From Nocardioides sp. Root240 (GTDB lineage: Bacteria; Actinomycetota; Actinomycetes; Propionibacteriales; Nocardioidaceae), in assembly GCF_001428825.1 (NCBI RefSeq), contig NZ_LMIT01000010.1, positions 814,591 through 878,590 on the forward strand: 64,000 bases of DNA, read 5' to 3'. Below the pieces are notes generated by a model that saw only the letters and a program-made list of their open reading frames with translations, made no database searches and was not told the origin of the DNA. Below, in pieces: positions 9,086 through 16,981 of this stretch (its first letter is position 1; each line of letters begins with the position of its first letter). A program made the translations under genes and the position numbers.

Positions 9086-10387
9086 TCAGCGGGCGGCGTG
9101 CTTCCCACGCCCGCGGACCAGGCCGAGGCCGGCCAGCACGCTCGCGGCACCCAGGCCGAGCATCCACGGCTCGGCACCCGCACCGGTGGCAGGGAGCGCG
9201 TCGGCGGCGGGGGTCCGGGACTCGACGACGCCGAGCACCTCGCCCTCCTCCTGGTCGACGACGACGTCGCCGTCCAGCAGGTCCTCCTCAGCCGGCTCCT
9301 CGACGGCGGGCTCGTCGGTGTCGCCGGGCTCGTCGGTGTCCTCCGGGTCGCCGTCGCCGTCGGTCGGCTCGGTCGGGCAGTCGTCGGTCGCGGGCACCTC
9401 GGGGGTGACCAGTACCAGCTCGGTCCAGGCCGGCTCGTCCTCGCGGTCGTACGCCGCGGCGTCCTCGACCGTCGTCTCCGACCCGGCCACCGGGGCCCAG
9501 CCGTCGCCGGCCGGGGCCGTGGCGGAGGTTTCGGTGGTCTGGCCGACGGCGGGAGTGCCGGCGCGGGTGTGGCCCGTGGCGTCGTACCCGTCGGGGGCGA
9601 GGTCGCCCTCCAGCAGCCAGATCTCCTCGGTCTGCGCGGCCGCGGTCTGCGTCCACTCGCCGCGGACCCAGCCGTCCCCGGCCGGCGTCTCGCCGTCGGG
9701 CAGCTCGACGTCGTCGAGGACGCTGCCGGCCACGCGGGTCGCGCCGGTCGCGGTCGAGCCCACCGGGGCGGCGTCCCCGCCCTGCACCCAGGTGTGCTCG
9801 ACGTGCGACAGCTCGGTGACCGCGGGGACGCCGGGGACGTCGACGACCGTGACCTGCTCGGTCTGCGCCGGTGTCACCTCCACCTCCTGGGTGGCGCCGG
9901 TCGGCGACCAGCCCTTGCCGCCGTTGCCGGCGTTCCAGCCCTCGACCTCCCAGCGGGTGTTCCCGGTCTGCTGCTGGACGTACTCCCACAGCACCGACAC
10001 GACCGCAGGTACGACGACACGGGTCTCGACGTGCGACTGCTCGTCGACCGCGGGAGCCGCCGCGCGGTCGACGACCGTGCGGACGTACTCACGCTCGAGC
10101 ACGTCGACACTGCGGCTCCAGGTCCACGTCCCCTGCGCCGCCGCCGTCACCCGGCTGTACTCGACCTCGGTGGTCGGCACGGTGCGCTCCCAGCGCCACT
10201 CCAGGTGGGTCACGGCGGGCACGGCGGTGACGACCGCGGGGTGCTGGACGGTGTCGTAGACGGCAGGGGTGCCCGGCTGGCCACAGGCCGCCTCGACGGC
10301 ACCGGCCGACGGTCCGAAGCCGACGACGGCAGCCGCCGCGAGGGCGACGGGGGCGATGACGAAGCGGGGAAGGTGGCGGGGGTTCAT
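9086..10387 (-). CDS. secreted surface protein with LPATG cell-wall sorting signal
   Basis: Protein of 433 residues with an N-terminal signal peptide (hydrophobic residues 9-28, cleavage near SAGA-VEA) and a C-terminal sorting signal: LPATG, hydrophobic segment (WMLGLGAASVLAGLGL) and RGRGK tail. It should be attached to the wall by a sortase; none is encoded in this window. The body has recurring segments, such as VPAVTHLEW, VPGVPAVTELSHVEHTW and PAVDEQSHVETRVV, alternating with GDGW motifs (PAGDGWVRGEW, PAGDGWAPV), so it is probably built of degenerate repeats. An acidic Pro/Thr/Asp/Glu stalk precedes LPATG. Function unknown; adhesion or wall structure is a guess. Confidence 0.8.
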   Translation of the reverse strand: MNPRHLPRFVIAPVALAAAAVVGFGPSAGAVEAACGQPGTPAVYDTVQHPAVVTAVPAVTHLEWRWERTVPTTEVEYSRVTAAAQGTWTWSRSVDVLEREYVRTVVDRAAAPAVDEQSHVETRVVVPAVVSVLWEYVQQQTGNTRWEVEGWNAGNGGKGWSPTGATQEVEVTPAQTEQVTVVDVPGVPAVTELSHVEHTWVQGGDAAPVGSTATGATRVAGSVLDDVELPDGETPAGDGWVRGEWTQTAAAQTEEIWLLEGDLAPDGYDATGHTRAGTPAVGQTTETSATAPAGDGWAPVAGSETTVEDAAAYDREDEPAWTELVLVTPEVPATDDCPTEPTDGDGDPEDTDEPGDTDEPAVEEPAEEDLLDGDVVVDQEEGEVLGVVESRTPAADALPATGAGAEPWMLGLGAASVLAGLGLVRGRGKHAAR

Positions 10388-10519
10388 GCCCGACCAACCG
10401 GGTGATTCGGGGTCGGGTCACTGCCCGGATGCGGAAACAGGACGAAGTCCCAGGTCGGACCTTCGAGATGTCGGCCGATGCGTTTCATCGCTGCCGGAAA
10501 AGGACACACAGGTCCCCTG

Positions 10520-11164
10520 ATGCCCACGCTCCAGGTCTGCCCTCTCGCCGCCCGTCTCGCCGCCTCGCTCGTCCTCCTGACCAGCCTCACCGCCTGCCAG
10601 GACGAGAGCACAGGACCCACGAGCCAGCCCACCGTGCCGGCCCCGACCGGGAGTCCGACCCCCGACCGTCGCGACACGACGACGATCGAGGTCACGGAAC
10701 CCGGAGCGAGGCTCGAGATCGGCGAGGAGGCCGTGCTCCCGCTGTTTGACGGAAGGCGCGGCACCGCTCTGGCGCGGGTGGCGGTCACCGGCATCGAGCC
10801 CGGCACGACCGCCGAGCTCCTGGCGGCCGGGGTCCGCAACGCGAGCGCCCACGCCCTCTTCTACATCCGCCTCGACATCGAGCTCCTCTCGACCGGTGAC
10901 GAGCCCTTCAGCTCCTACTCCCCCCTCAGCAACTTCGTCGGCCTCGTCGGCCCGTTCCAGGCCAACAGCCTGCTCGCCGTCGGCGAGTCCAGCCCCTGCG
11001 ACATCGATGCCGAGTTCGGCATCGACGCCCAGCACGGCGACACCCTGTCGGGCTGCATCCCGGTCTATGTCAACTCGGGCACCGAGGTCGACGGCGTGCG
11101 GTTCACCCTCGAGGGCGACGCCGGCTACGACCTGCAGGACGGCGAACCGGTCCTGTGGCGCTGA
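10520..11164 (+). CDS. lipoprotein of unknown function
   Basis: Lipoprotein of 214 residues if started at ATG 10520 (MPTLQVC), which puts the lipobox LTAC at a normal distance. An in-frame ATG at 10478 would add 14 polar residues. After the Cys comes a Ser/Thr/Pro-rich linker and then a beta-rich domain (VAVTGIEPGTTAELLAAGVR, FYIRLDIELLS) that resembles the immunoglobulin-like DUF4352 type of extracellular domain, with two cysteines that may form a disulfide. Its last bases overlap the GTG of the following lipoprotein gene, so the two are probably translated together. Confidence 0.7.
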   Translation: MPTLQVCPLAARLAASLVLLTSLTACQDESTGPTSQPTVPAPTGSPTPDRRDTTTIEVTEPGARLEIGEEAVLPLFDGRRGTALARVAVTGIEPGTTAELLAAGVRNASAHALFYIRLDIELLSTGDEPFSSYSPLSNFVGLVGPFQANSLLAVGESSPCDIDAEFGIDAQHGDTLSGCIPVYVNSGTEVDGVRFTLEGDAGYDLQDGEPVLWR

Positions 11165-11598
11165 CCCGGGCAACGCTCGCCGCCCTCCTCGTCGTGACCC
11201 TGCCCCTGACCGGGTGTGCCGCCCTGCGCAACGAGTGGTCGGGCAAGCACGGCGGCCCGGACATCGACGCCGAGGTACGGACCGCGGTCCGCAACGCCCT
11301 CCCGAAGGCGACGGACGTCTCCGTCGGTACCCACAAGAACGGGTTCACCCAGGAGATGGACGTCGAGGTCACCTATCCCGACGGCACCTTCGACCAGGAC
11401 GACCTCCTCACGGCCGCGCGTGCCATCTGCGGGGCCGCGACCTTGACCGACGACGTCTTCCTCGAGGTCACCGACGGATCCACCCGCACCGCACTGGACC
11501 TGGCGAGCCTCGCCTCCGGTGACGCCGCGGCCCTGGACACGCCGTACGAACCGACCCAGGTCCAGATCGAGGTGGAGGGCGACTGCCCGGGACTCTGA
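11155..11598 (+). CDS. small lipoprotein
   Basis: Lipoprotein of 147 residues starting at GTG 11155, which overlaps the end of the upstream lipoprotein gene by 10 bases. The signal peptide ends in lipobox LTGC near residue 21. The mature domain (DIDAEVRTAVRNALPKATDV, then an alternating strand and helix pattern) has two cysteines, one in AICGAA and one near the C-terminus (EGDCPGL). I do not recognise the family. The overlap suggests that the two lipoproteins work together at the membrane. Confidence 0.7.
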   Translation: MALTRATLAALLVVTLPLTGCAALRNEWSGKHGGPDIDAEVRTAVRNALPKATDVSVGTHKNGFTQEMDVEVTYPDGTFDQDDLLTAARAICGAATLTDDVFLEVTDGSTRTALDLASLASGDAAALDTPYEPTQVQIEVEGDCPGL

Positions 11599-11644
11599 CT
11601 TCCCGACCCCGGCACAACCCCCGTGGGCCGAGGCAGGAAGCGCA

Positions 11645-11650
11645 TAGGCT
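11645..11650 (+). promoter_or_regulatory. -10 box TAGGCT of the DNA glycosylase gene (leaderless)
   Basis: TAGGCT followed by six bases and GTG 11657; no ribosome binding site is present. Confidence 0.55.
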
Positions 11651-11656
11651 GGCGGC

Positions 11657-12535
11657 GTGCCCGAGCTGCCCGAAGTCGAGGCGCTGGCCCTGGACCTGCG
11701 GGGCCGGCTGGACGGACGCGCGATCACCCGCGTCCACGTCTCCGCGTTCAGCGCCCTCAAGACCTATGACCCGCCGTTGTCCGCGATCGAGGGCGCCCTC
11801 GTCGACGACGTACGACGCCACGGCAAGTTCCTCGACATCGAGGCCAGCGGCCTCCACCTCGTCCTGCACCTCGCCCGGGCCGGGTGGGTGCGCTGGAAGG
11901 ACGAGGTCCCCGCGATCCCCCCGCGCCCGAGCACGAAGTCCACGCTCGCGGTCCGCATCGTCCTCGACGAGCAGGACGGCCTGACGCCCGGCCTCGACAT
12001 CACCGAGGCCGGCACGAAGAAGTCGCTCGCGCTCTACCTCGTCCGCGACCCGCTCGACGTCCCCGGCATCGCCAGCCTCGGCCCCGACCCGCTGACCGAC
12101 GACTTCACGCAGGAGCGCCTCGCCGCGATCCTGTCCGACGCCGGTCGCAAGCAGATCAAGGGCGTGCTGCGCCACCAGGGCACGATCGCCGGGATCGGCA
12201 ACGCCTACTCCGACGAGATCCTCCACGCCGCCCGCATGTCGCCCTTCAAGCCCGCCGACAGCCTGTCCGAGGACGAGCTGACCACGCTGTACGCCGCCGT
12301 CCGCGACACCCTCGGCGATGCCGTCGAGCGCTCCCGCGGCCTGGCCGCCAGCGAGCTGAAGGCGGAGAAGAAGTCGAACCTCGCCGTCCACGGCCAGACC
12401 GGCAAGCCCTGCCCGGTCTGCGGGGACATCGTGCGGGAGGTGTCCTTCGCGGACTCGAGCCTGCAGTACTGCCCGACCTGCCAGACCGGCGGCAAGCCGC
12501 TCGCCGACCGGCGGATGAGCAAGCTGCTCAAATGA
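11657..12535 (+). CDS. formamidopyrimidine-DNA glycosylase (Fpg/Nei family)
   Basis: Base-excision repair enzyme of 292 residues. After Met removal the N-terminus PELPEVE carries the catalytic proline and Glu3. The C-terminal zinc finger is visible (CPVCGD near residue 252 and YCPTCQTGGK near 275). The helix-two-turn-helix segment containing GIGNAYSDEIL matches the family. Fpg/Nei enzymes remove oxidised bases and cut the strand by beta/delta elimination. Whether it prefers 8-oxoguanine or oxidised pyrimidines cannot be decided here. The GTG start is supported by a TAGGCT box exactly six bases upstream, indicating a leaderless mRNA. Confidence 0.93.
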   Translation: MPELPEVEALALDLRGRLDGRAITRVHVSAFSALKTYDPPLSAIEGALVDDVRRHGKFLDIEASGLHLVLHLARAGWVRWKDEVPAIPPRPSTKSTLAVRIVLDEQDGLTPGLDITEAGTKKSLALYLVRDPLDVPGIASLGPDPLTDDFTQERLAAILSDAGRKQIKGVLRHQGTIAGIGNAYSDEILHAARMSPFKPADSLSEDELTTLYAAVRDTLGDAVERSRGLAASELKAEKKSNLAVHGQTGKPCPVCGDIVREVSFADSSLQYCPTCQTGGKPLADRRMSKLLK

Positions 12536-12634
12536 GCCCGCCGCGCGTGAGCCTGCGAACGCGCGGATGAAGGGCGAAGGGCGTCACGAGACCCATGCTC
12601 GCCGCGCGACCTGCTCGACGTACGGGCGTCGTCC

Positions 12635-12640
12635 TAGGCT
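12635..12640 (+). promoter_or_regulatory. -10 box TAGGCT of the rhodanese gene (leaderless)
   Basis: Same hexamer and the same six-base gap to the ATG at 12647 as at the DNA glycosylase gene. Confidence 0.55.
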
Positions 12641-12646
12641 GGGCGC

Positions 12647-12985
12647 ATGATCCCCACCATCGAGATCGAGAACGTCCCCGACCCGCTTCCCGAGGGCCTG
12701 CTGGTCCTCGACGTGCGCGAGGACGACGAGTGGGCAGCGGCGCACATCGAGGGCGCGGTCCACATCCCGCTGATGGAGCTGCCGGCGCGGCTCGGGGAGT
12801 TCGTCGAGCTCGAGGCGCCGCAGACGCTCGTGGTGTGCAAGGCGGGCGGACGGTCGCAGCGGGCGGCGGCGTACCTCGCCCAGCAGGGGTACGACGTCGT
12901 GAACCTGATCGACGGGATGATCGGGTGGGAGCGGGCCGGCCGGGCCATGGTGTCGGACACCGGCCAGCCCGCCGTCGTCATCTGA
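12647..12985 (+). CDS. rhodanese-like domain protein
   Basis: Single-domain rhodanese of 112 residues. Conserved features are LVLDVREDDEW near residues 21-31, the CH2A-like GAVHIPLMELPARL, and the active-site loop VVCKAGGRSQRAA with catalytic Cys near residue 64. Such proteins carry a persulfide on the cysteine and transfer sulfur or sense oxidants. A single-domain form with no dedicated neighbour gives no more precise role. The gene has its own leaderless-type promoter and meets the lipoprotein gene on the other strand over a short hairpin. Confidence 0.9.
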   Translation: MIPTIEIENVPDPLPEGLLVLDVREDDEWAAAHIEGAVHIPLMELPARLGEFVELEAPQTLVVCKAGGRSQRAAAYLAQQGYDVVNLIDGMIGWERAGRAMVSDTGQPAVVI

Positions 12986-12998
12986 CCGCTGCGGTCAG
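12982..12998. terminator. short hairpin between convergent genes
   Basis: CTGACCG and CGGTCAG form a 7-bp perfect stem with a 3-base loop exactly at the meeting point of the rhodanese gene (+) and the lipoprotein gene (-). There is no T-tract, as is usual for terminators in high-GC actinobacteria. Confidence 0.4.
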
Positions 12999-13017
12999 CT
13001 GACGGGCCACGGCCGAG

Positions 13018-13641
13018 TCACTCGGTCGGGATGCCCTCGGTGAGCTCGGCCAGCTCGGACTGCATGCTGGCGAGGTCGTCGGGGTCGATCGACGCGAAGT
13101 CGGAGGGGTCGATCGACGGGATGTCGTCGGGGTCGATCGACGGCAGGTCCTCGGGGTCGATCGACGGGACCTCGGTGGCGTCGTCGCTCGAGCCGCTGTC
13201 ACTGCCCGAGTCGCTGTCGCTGTCGGAGCAGGTCTCGTTCTCGTAGTCGTTGTAGGCCTCGACCTTCTTCTTCTCGTCGCCCGACAGACCGGCCTCGAAC
13301 GGGTCCTCCTGGTCCTTCATCGCCTTCTCGAAGTCGTCGCCGCTGATGCCCTCGGCCGCGTCGATCTGGATCTCGAAGCCCTCGCGCGCGTCGTCCGGGA
13401 TGTCCTCGGGCGTGCCCACGTCCTCGATCTCGCCGACGGCGTCCTTGACCAGGTCCGCGGCCTTGTCCCAGTCCTCGTCGGTGACGGCCTTGATGAGGTC
13501 GTCGTTGCCCTCGAAGCTGTTGACGGCCTTGCAGTAGTCGTCCTTCGAGGCGTCGGTGGGCGCGCCGCCGCAGGCGGACAGGGACAGGGCGAGGAGCACG
13601 GTCGCGCTGGCGGCAACCAGCGGGCGCTTCATCGGGGTCAT
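13018..13641 (-). CDS. lipoprotein with C-terminal SIDP repeats
   Basis: Lipoprotein of 207 residues with lipobox LSAC near residue 24. The start at ATG 13641 has AAAGGAA upstream. The mature part is helical and acidic (DDYCKAVNSF, DIPDDAREGFEI, then DENETC-type sequence), with a Ser/Asp stretch and four copies of an eight-residue unit (P/A)SIDP(E/D/S)D(L/I/F) at the end. The central domain resembles the lipoprotein at 14481-15044 (compare GTPEDIPDDAREGFEIQIDA with LPADIPANEKAGLEVASEA), so the two are probably paralogues on either side of aat. Function unknown. Confidence 0.75.
   Translation of the reverse strand: MTPMKRPLVAASATVLLALSLSACGGAPTDASKDDYCKAVNSFEGNDDLIKAVTDEDWDKAADLVKDAVGEIEDVGTPEDIPDDAREGFEIQIDAAEGISGDDFEKAMKDQEDPFEAGLSGDEKKKVEAYNDYENETCSDSDSDSGSDSGSSDDATEVPSIDPEDLPSIDPDDIPSIDPSDFASIDPDDLASMQSELAELTEGIPTE
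13081..13166. repeat. 24-bp tandem repeat in a lipoprotein gene
   Basis: GGGGTCGATCGACG begins at 13081, 13105, 13129 and 13153, an exact 24-bp period. It encodes the SIDP units at the lipoprotein C-terminus. Copy number is likely to vary between strains. Confidence 0.85.
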
Positions 13642-13728
13642 GGGGGTTCCTTTCGCGGAATCTTTCGGACTCGACGACCCTGCCCCGCACGACTCAGGTT
13701 ATTCACAGGTTTCGGCGAACAGCAGGTG

Positions 13729-14484
13729 TCAGACGTCCCACATCCGAGACCGCGGTACGTCGAGCAGCGCGGCCAGGCCGCCGACGTACTCCGCCCGGGG
13801 GACCTGCCGCACCCCCAGGCTGGCGAGGTGGGGCGTCACCCACTGCACGTCCACGAGCCGGCGCCCGGCGGCCCCGTCAGGATCGGCGCGGAGGCCCTCG
13901 ACGAGGCCCATCAGCGCGACCTTCGAGGCGTCGGTCTCGTGGTGGAACATCGACTCCCCGGCGAAGAGGCCGCCGATCGCGACGCCGTAGAGGCCCCCGA
14001 CGAGGCGGCCGTCGCGCCAGGTCTCGACGGAGTGCGCCCAGCCGAGGCGGTGCAGCTCGGTGTAGGCGCGGGCGATGCGCCGGTCGATCCAGCCGTGCGG
14101 GCGGCGCGGGTCGGCGCAGGCCGCGAGGACCTCGGTGAAGGCGGTGTCGACGCGGACCTCGAAGGTGCGGGCCGACCGGCGCAACGAGCGCGACACGCGC
14201 AGCTCGTCGAGGCCCAGCACCCCGCGGTGCGCGGGGCACCACCAGCCGACGGAGCGGCCCTCCGGCATGGGGAACAGCCCGGTCCGGTACGCCGCCAGCA
14301 GGGTGCCCGGCTCGAGGTCGGCCCCGACCGCGACCAGGTCCGAACCGTCGTGCCCCGCATCGTCCGGGTCCTCGAGCTCATCGAGCTCGTCGGGATCCGG
14401 CTCGTCGAGCACCGGCAACGCCGCGAGGTCCTCCCGACGGGGGAAGACCCAGGGCGTCGCCGGTGGCTCGACGGGGTGGGTCAC
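13729..14484 (-). CDS. aat: leucyl/phenylalanyl-tRNA-protein transferase
   Basis: Aat transfers Leu or Phe from tRNA to proteins with N-terminal Arg or Lys and so feeds the N-end-rule pathway. The protein has 251 residues from GTG 14484. Family landmarks are AYRTGLFPMPE, WWCPAHRGVL, RTFEVRVDTAF, YGVAIGGLFAGESMF and HHETDASKVAL. The N-terminal 45 residues are acidic (EPDPDELDELEDPDD) and extend beyond the core. The start codon overlaps the stop of the upstream lipoprotein gene (GTGA), so the two are translationally coupled although their functions look unrelated. Confidence 0.95.
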   Translation of the reverse strand: MTHPVEPPATPWVFPRREDLAALPVLDEPDPDELDELEDPDDAGHDGSDLVAVGADLEPGTLLAAYRTGLFPMPEGRSVGWWCPAHRGVLGLDELRVSRSLRRSARTFEVRVDTAFTEVLAACADPRRPHGWIDRRIARAYTELHRLGWAHSVETWRDGRLVGGLYGVAIGGLFAGESMFHHETDASKVALMGLVEGLRADPDGAAGRRLVDVQWVTPHLASLGVRQVPRAEYVGGLAALLDVPRSRMWDV

Positions 14485-15044
14485 TCCGCGGTGACCGACG
14501 ACTCCGGCACCGTGGCCGAGGACGCCGCCTGGCCGCCGCCGACGGCGTCGGGGCACTCCTTGACGGCCCACTGGAAGAAGGCCTCGGCCTGGGCGTTCTC
14601 CTCCTTGGAGACGCCCGGGATGTCCGAGCTGCCGTCCGCGTCGCCGAAGGCCTTCTTGGCCTCGTCGTAGCTGAGCGAGGTGATCGCCTCGCTGGCGACC
14701 TCGAGGCCGGCCTTCTCGTTGGCCGGGATGTCGGCGGGGAGCTCGACCTCGGTCAGGTCGCCGTAGACGTCCTGCAGCTTGCCCCACTCCCCCTCGGTGG
14801 GCGTCGTGCCCTGGATGGAGCCGGTGACCGCCACGATGTTGGCGATGGCGCCGCAGAGGTCCTTGGCCTCGACGACACCGCCTGTGGTCGCGTCACTGGT
14901 GGCGTCCGAGGTGGCCGCGCTGGTCGGGTCGCTCGGGCTCTTGTCGTCGGACGCCTTCTCGTCGCCGTCCCCGCAGGCGGCGAGCGCCAGCACCAGGAGC
15001 GTGGCCGATGCAGCGGAGGCGAGCGGGCGGGTGATGGAGCGCAT
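14481..15044 (-). CDS. lipoprotein, paralogue of the one beyond aat
   Basis: Lipoprotein of 187 residues starting at ATG 15044 (GAGGAA four bases upstream), lipobox LAAC near residue 24, then an Asp/Ser/Thr-rich linker and a helical domain beginning DLCGAIANIV. Its domain pattern (cysteine near the start, ADIPANEKAGLEVASEAI, a second Cys in KECPDA) parallels the lipoprotein at 13018-13641. Its stop overlaps the aat start. A TAGGGT box (15084-15079, minus) overlaps the TACGAT box of the divergent gene, so the two promoters lie back to back. Confidence 0.75.
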   Translation of the reverse strand: MRSITRPLASAASATLLVLALAACGDGDEKASDDKSPSDPTSAATSDATSDATTGGVVEAKDLCGAIANIVAVTGSIQGTTPTEGEWGKLQDVYGDLTEVELPADIPANEKAGLEVASEAITSLSYDEAKKAFGDADGSSDIPGVSKEENAQAEAFFQWAVKECPDAVGGGQAASSATVPESSVTAE

Positions 15045-15082
15045 GCGATTCCTCACGTCGGAGACTCTGTCGGGGTCCACCC

Positions 15083-15088
15083 TACGAT
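15083..15088 (+). promoter_or_regulatory. -10 box TACGAT of the EcsC-like gene, overlapping a divergent TAGGGT
   Basis: TACGAT lies seven bases before ATG 15096. On the other strand TAGGGT (15084-15079) can serve the lipoprotein gene. The two boxes share two bases, so the promoters should exclude each other. Confidence 0.4.
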
Positions 15089-15095
15089 TGGAGTC

Positions 15096-15794
15096 ATGGC
15101 TCCCAGTCTGAGGAAGGGGCTGGCCGTCGAGGCGGCCCGCCAGCTCGCCCCCAAGGTGACCCAGATGGCTCCCGGTCTGACGCAGTCGTTCGTGCGCGAG
15201 GCGCTGCACCGCGCGATCACCGGCGTCGGACCGCTGCCCCCGGCCGCCCAGGCGGCCGAGGCGCAGCTGCGCGAGCAGCACGGCAACGTCGACAAGGCGG
15301 TCCGCGAGGTGATCCAGAACCACGTGGCGTACGCCGGCGTGGAGGGTTTCGCCACCAACCTCGGCGGCCTGGTCACGGCGGCCGTCGTCGCCCCGGCCAA
15401 TATCGCCGGCCTGGCCCTGATCCAGAGCCGCATGGTCGCGGGCATCGCGCACCTGCGCGGCTACGACCTCGAGGACCCGCGGGTGCGCAACGCGATCCTC
15501 GAGTCGATCCTCGGCGAGGACGCGGTCGTGAAGATGGTGAAGAAGAAGCAGCTCCCGGCCCCGCCGATGGCCGTCGCGACCGCGCCGCAGCACGACCCCG
15601 CCCTCGACCAGACCATCTCGACGGCTCTCGCCAACGAGCTGATCGGCCGGGTGATCGGCAAGCGCCTCGCGATCACGGTCGGCAAGCGGGTGCCGGTGGT
15701 CGGTGGCGCGGTCGGCCTGGTGGCCGACGCCTGGAGCACGTGGCGGGTGGGCCGCTACGCCGACAAGGAGTTCCTGCCCCGCACCTTGCGGTAG
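15096..15794 (+). CDS. EcsC-like protein
   Basis: Protein of 232 residues with a glycine/alanine-rich hydrophobic middle (GLVTAAVVAPANIAGLALIQ) and another near the C-terminus (VPVVGGAVGLVADAW), resembling the EcsC family, whose founding member lies next to an ABC transporter in Bacillus. Function is not established in actinobacteria. Its 3' end overlaps the convergent sulfotransferase gene by 40 bp. Confidence 0.6.
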   Translation: MAPSLRKGLAVEAARQLAPKVTQMAPGLTQSFVREALHRAITGVGPLPPAAQAAEAQLREQHGNVDKAVREVIQNHVAYAGVEGFATNLGGLVTAAVVAPANIAGLALIQSRMVAGIAHLRGYDLEDPRVRNAILESILGEDAVVKMVKKKQLPAPPMAVATAPQHDPALDQTISTALANELIGRVIGKRLAITVGKRVPVVGGAVGLVADAWSTWRVGRYADKEFLPRTLR

Positions 15795-16981
15795 GCGCCG
15801 AGGGCCTGGCGGCCGCGGTCGCTGCCCTCGAGGCGTCGTACGGTCCACTCCATCGTGCGCATCAGCCGCGGCGTGCGCGCGCGGATCAGCTCGCGGCGGG
15901 CGTCCTCGAGCTTGCTGCGGAGCCGGTCGGCCTCGGCCTGGCGCTCGGCGGACTCCAGCAGCAGCGCGCGGATCGCGTCCAGCGCCGCCATGTTGACCTG
16001 GCGCTCGACGGGCTTGTCGGGATCGGCCCAGCCCTGCGCCACGGGTTCGTCGCCGCGCAGGTCGGCGAGGTCGCCGACGACGTCGTAGCCGCGCTCGGTG
16101 AGCTCGGCGATCCAGGACTCGGTCAGCTCCGCGACCCACGGGTAGTCGCTCGGCGGCAGGCTGAGCCGCGGCGACTGGGTGCGCTTCGACAGCACCTGGT
16201 GGGCCAGGAGCTCGCGCACCAGTGGCCGGTAGTGGGCGGGCGAGATGTCGCGGGCCGCGGCCTTGTTGATGCGACGCAGCAACGACGACTCCGGGACGCC
16301 GAGGCTGGGGTTGGCCCGCTCGGTGCCGAGGTCCAGGCCGAGGTCGTCGAGCCCGAAGGCCTCGCTGAACCGCCGCCACAGCTCCTCGCGCGGACCGCCC
16401 GGACGCGGCACGGTGACGATGTGGATCCGCTCCGGCGGGATGGTCGCGCCCCAGCGGGCGAGGATGTCGGGGATCTCCTGCGCGCCCCAGAACCACGCAC
16501 CCACGCGGTGGCTGCGCTCCGGGTCACGGATCAGGTTCAGGAAGCGGCCGTAGCGGAAGGACGCGCGGTGCTTGACGTTCTCCTGCCACTCCGCGGGGAT
16601 CTGGCGGGCGAGGTCGCGCACCGACACGATGACGTGGACCTCGGCGCCGCCGCCACCCGGCTCGTGGCCGAGCGACTTCAGCGCCCGCTGCACCTGGGTG
16701 CGCGAGGCGGTCGCGAGGATCTCGTGGCTGATGATCGCGGTGCCGTCGTGGTCGCGCACCTGCTGGGCCAGCCGGTCCCACGCGCCGACGGCCTGGCGCT
16801 CGAGGCCTCCCCAGCGCAGGCGCATCAGGTCGAGCGCGGCGAGGAAGTGGGCGTCGAAGCGGTCAGCCGGGTAGAGGATGCCCTGCCGCAGCAGCCGGGA
16901 GCGGTTCTGGAAGAGCACGTCCTGGAGGTACGACGTCCCGGTCTTCGGCGTCCCGACGTGGAGCAGGATGCGCTTGCTCAT
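15755..16981 (-). CDS. sulfotransferase-like protein
   Basis: Protein of 408 residues. The N-terminal ILLHVGTPKTGTSYLQ contains the 5'-phosphosulfate-binding loop of PAPS-dependent sulfotransferases (KTGTS), and VIVSVRDLARQIPAEWQE fits the 3'-phosphate-binding region (SVRD). The C-terminal 80 residues are a charged helical stretch. Its acceptor is unknown; a cell-surface glycan or glycolipid is likely. It overlaps the upstream unknown gene by ATGA (16978), and that partner is of similar size, so the two are probably one functional unit. Confidence 0.75.
   Translation of the reverse strand: MSKRILLHVGTPKTGTSYLQDVLFQNRSRLLRQGILYPADRFDAHFLAALDLMRLRWGGLERQAVGAWDRLAQQVRDHDGTAIISHEILATASRTQVQRALKSLGHEPGGGGAEVHVIVSVRDLARQIPAEWQENVKHRASFRYGRFLNLIRDPERSHRVGAWFWGAQEIPDILARWGATIPPERIHIVTVPRPGGPREELWRRFSEAFGLDDLGLDLGTERANPSLGVPESSLLRRINKAAARDISPAHYRPLVRELLAHQVLSKRTQSPRLSLPPSDYPWVAELTESWIAELTERGYDVVGDLADLRGDEPVAQGWADPDKPVERQVNMAALDAIRALLLESAERQAEADRLRSKLEDARRELIRARTPRLMRTMEWTVRRLEGSDRGRQALGAYRKVRGRNSLSA

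Noticed and set aside
13081..13166. 24-bp direct repeats as a possible CRISPR or iteron array
   Set aside because: There are no spacers and the repeats are in frame within a lipoprotein gene.
14481..16496. 671-residue minus-strand frame read as one protein
   Set aside because: Only the last 187 residues (from 15044) form a normal lipoprotein; the rest is antisense to the EcsC-like gene and out of frame with the sulfotransferase gene.
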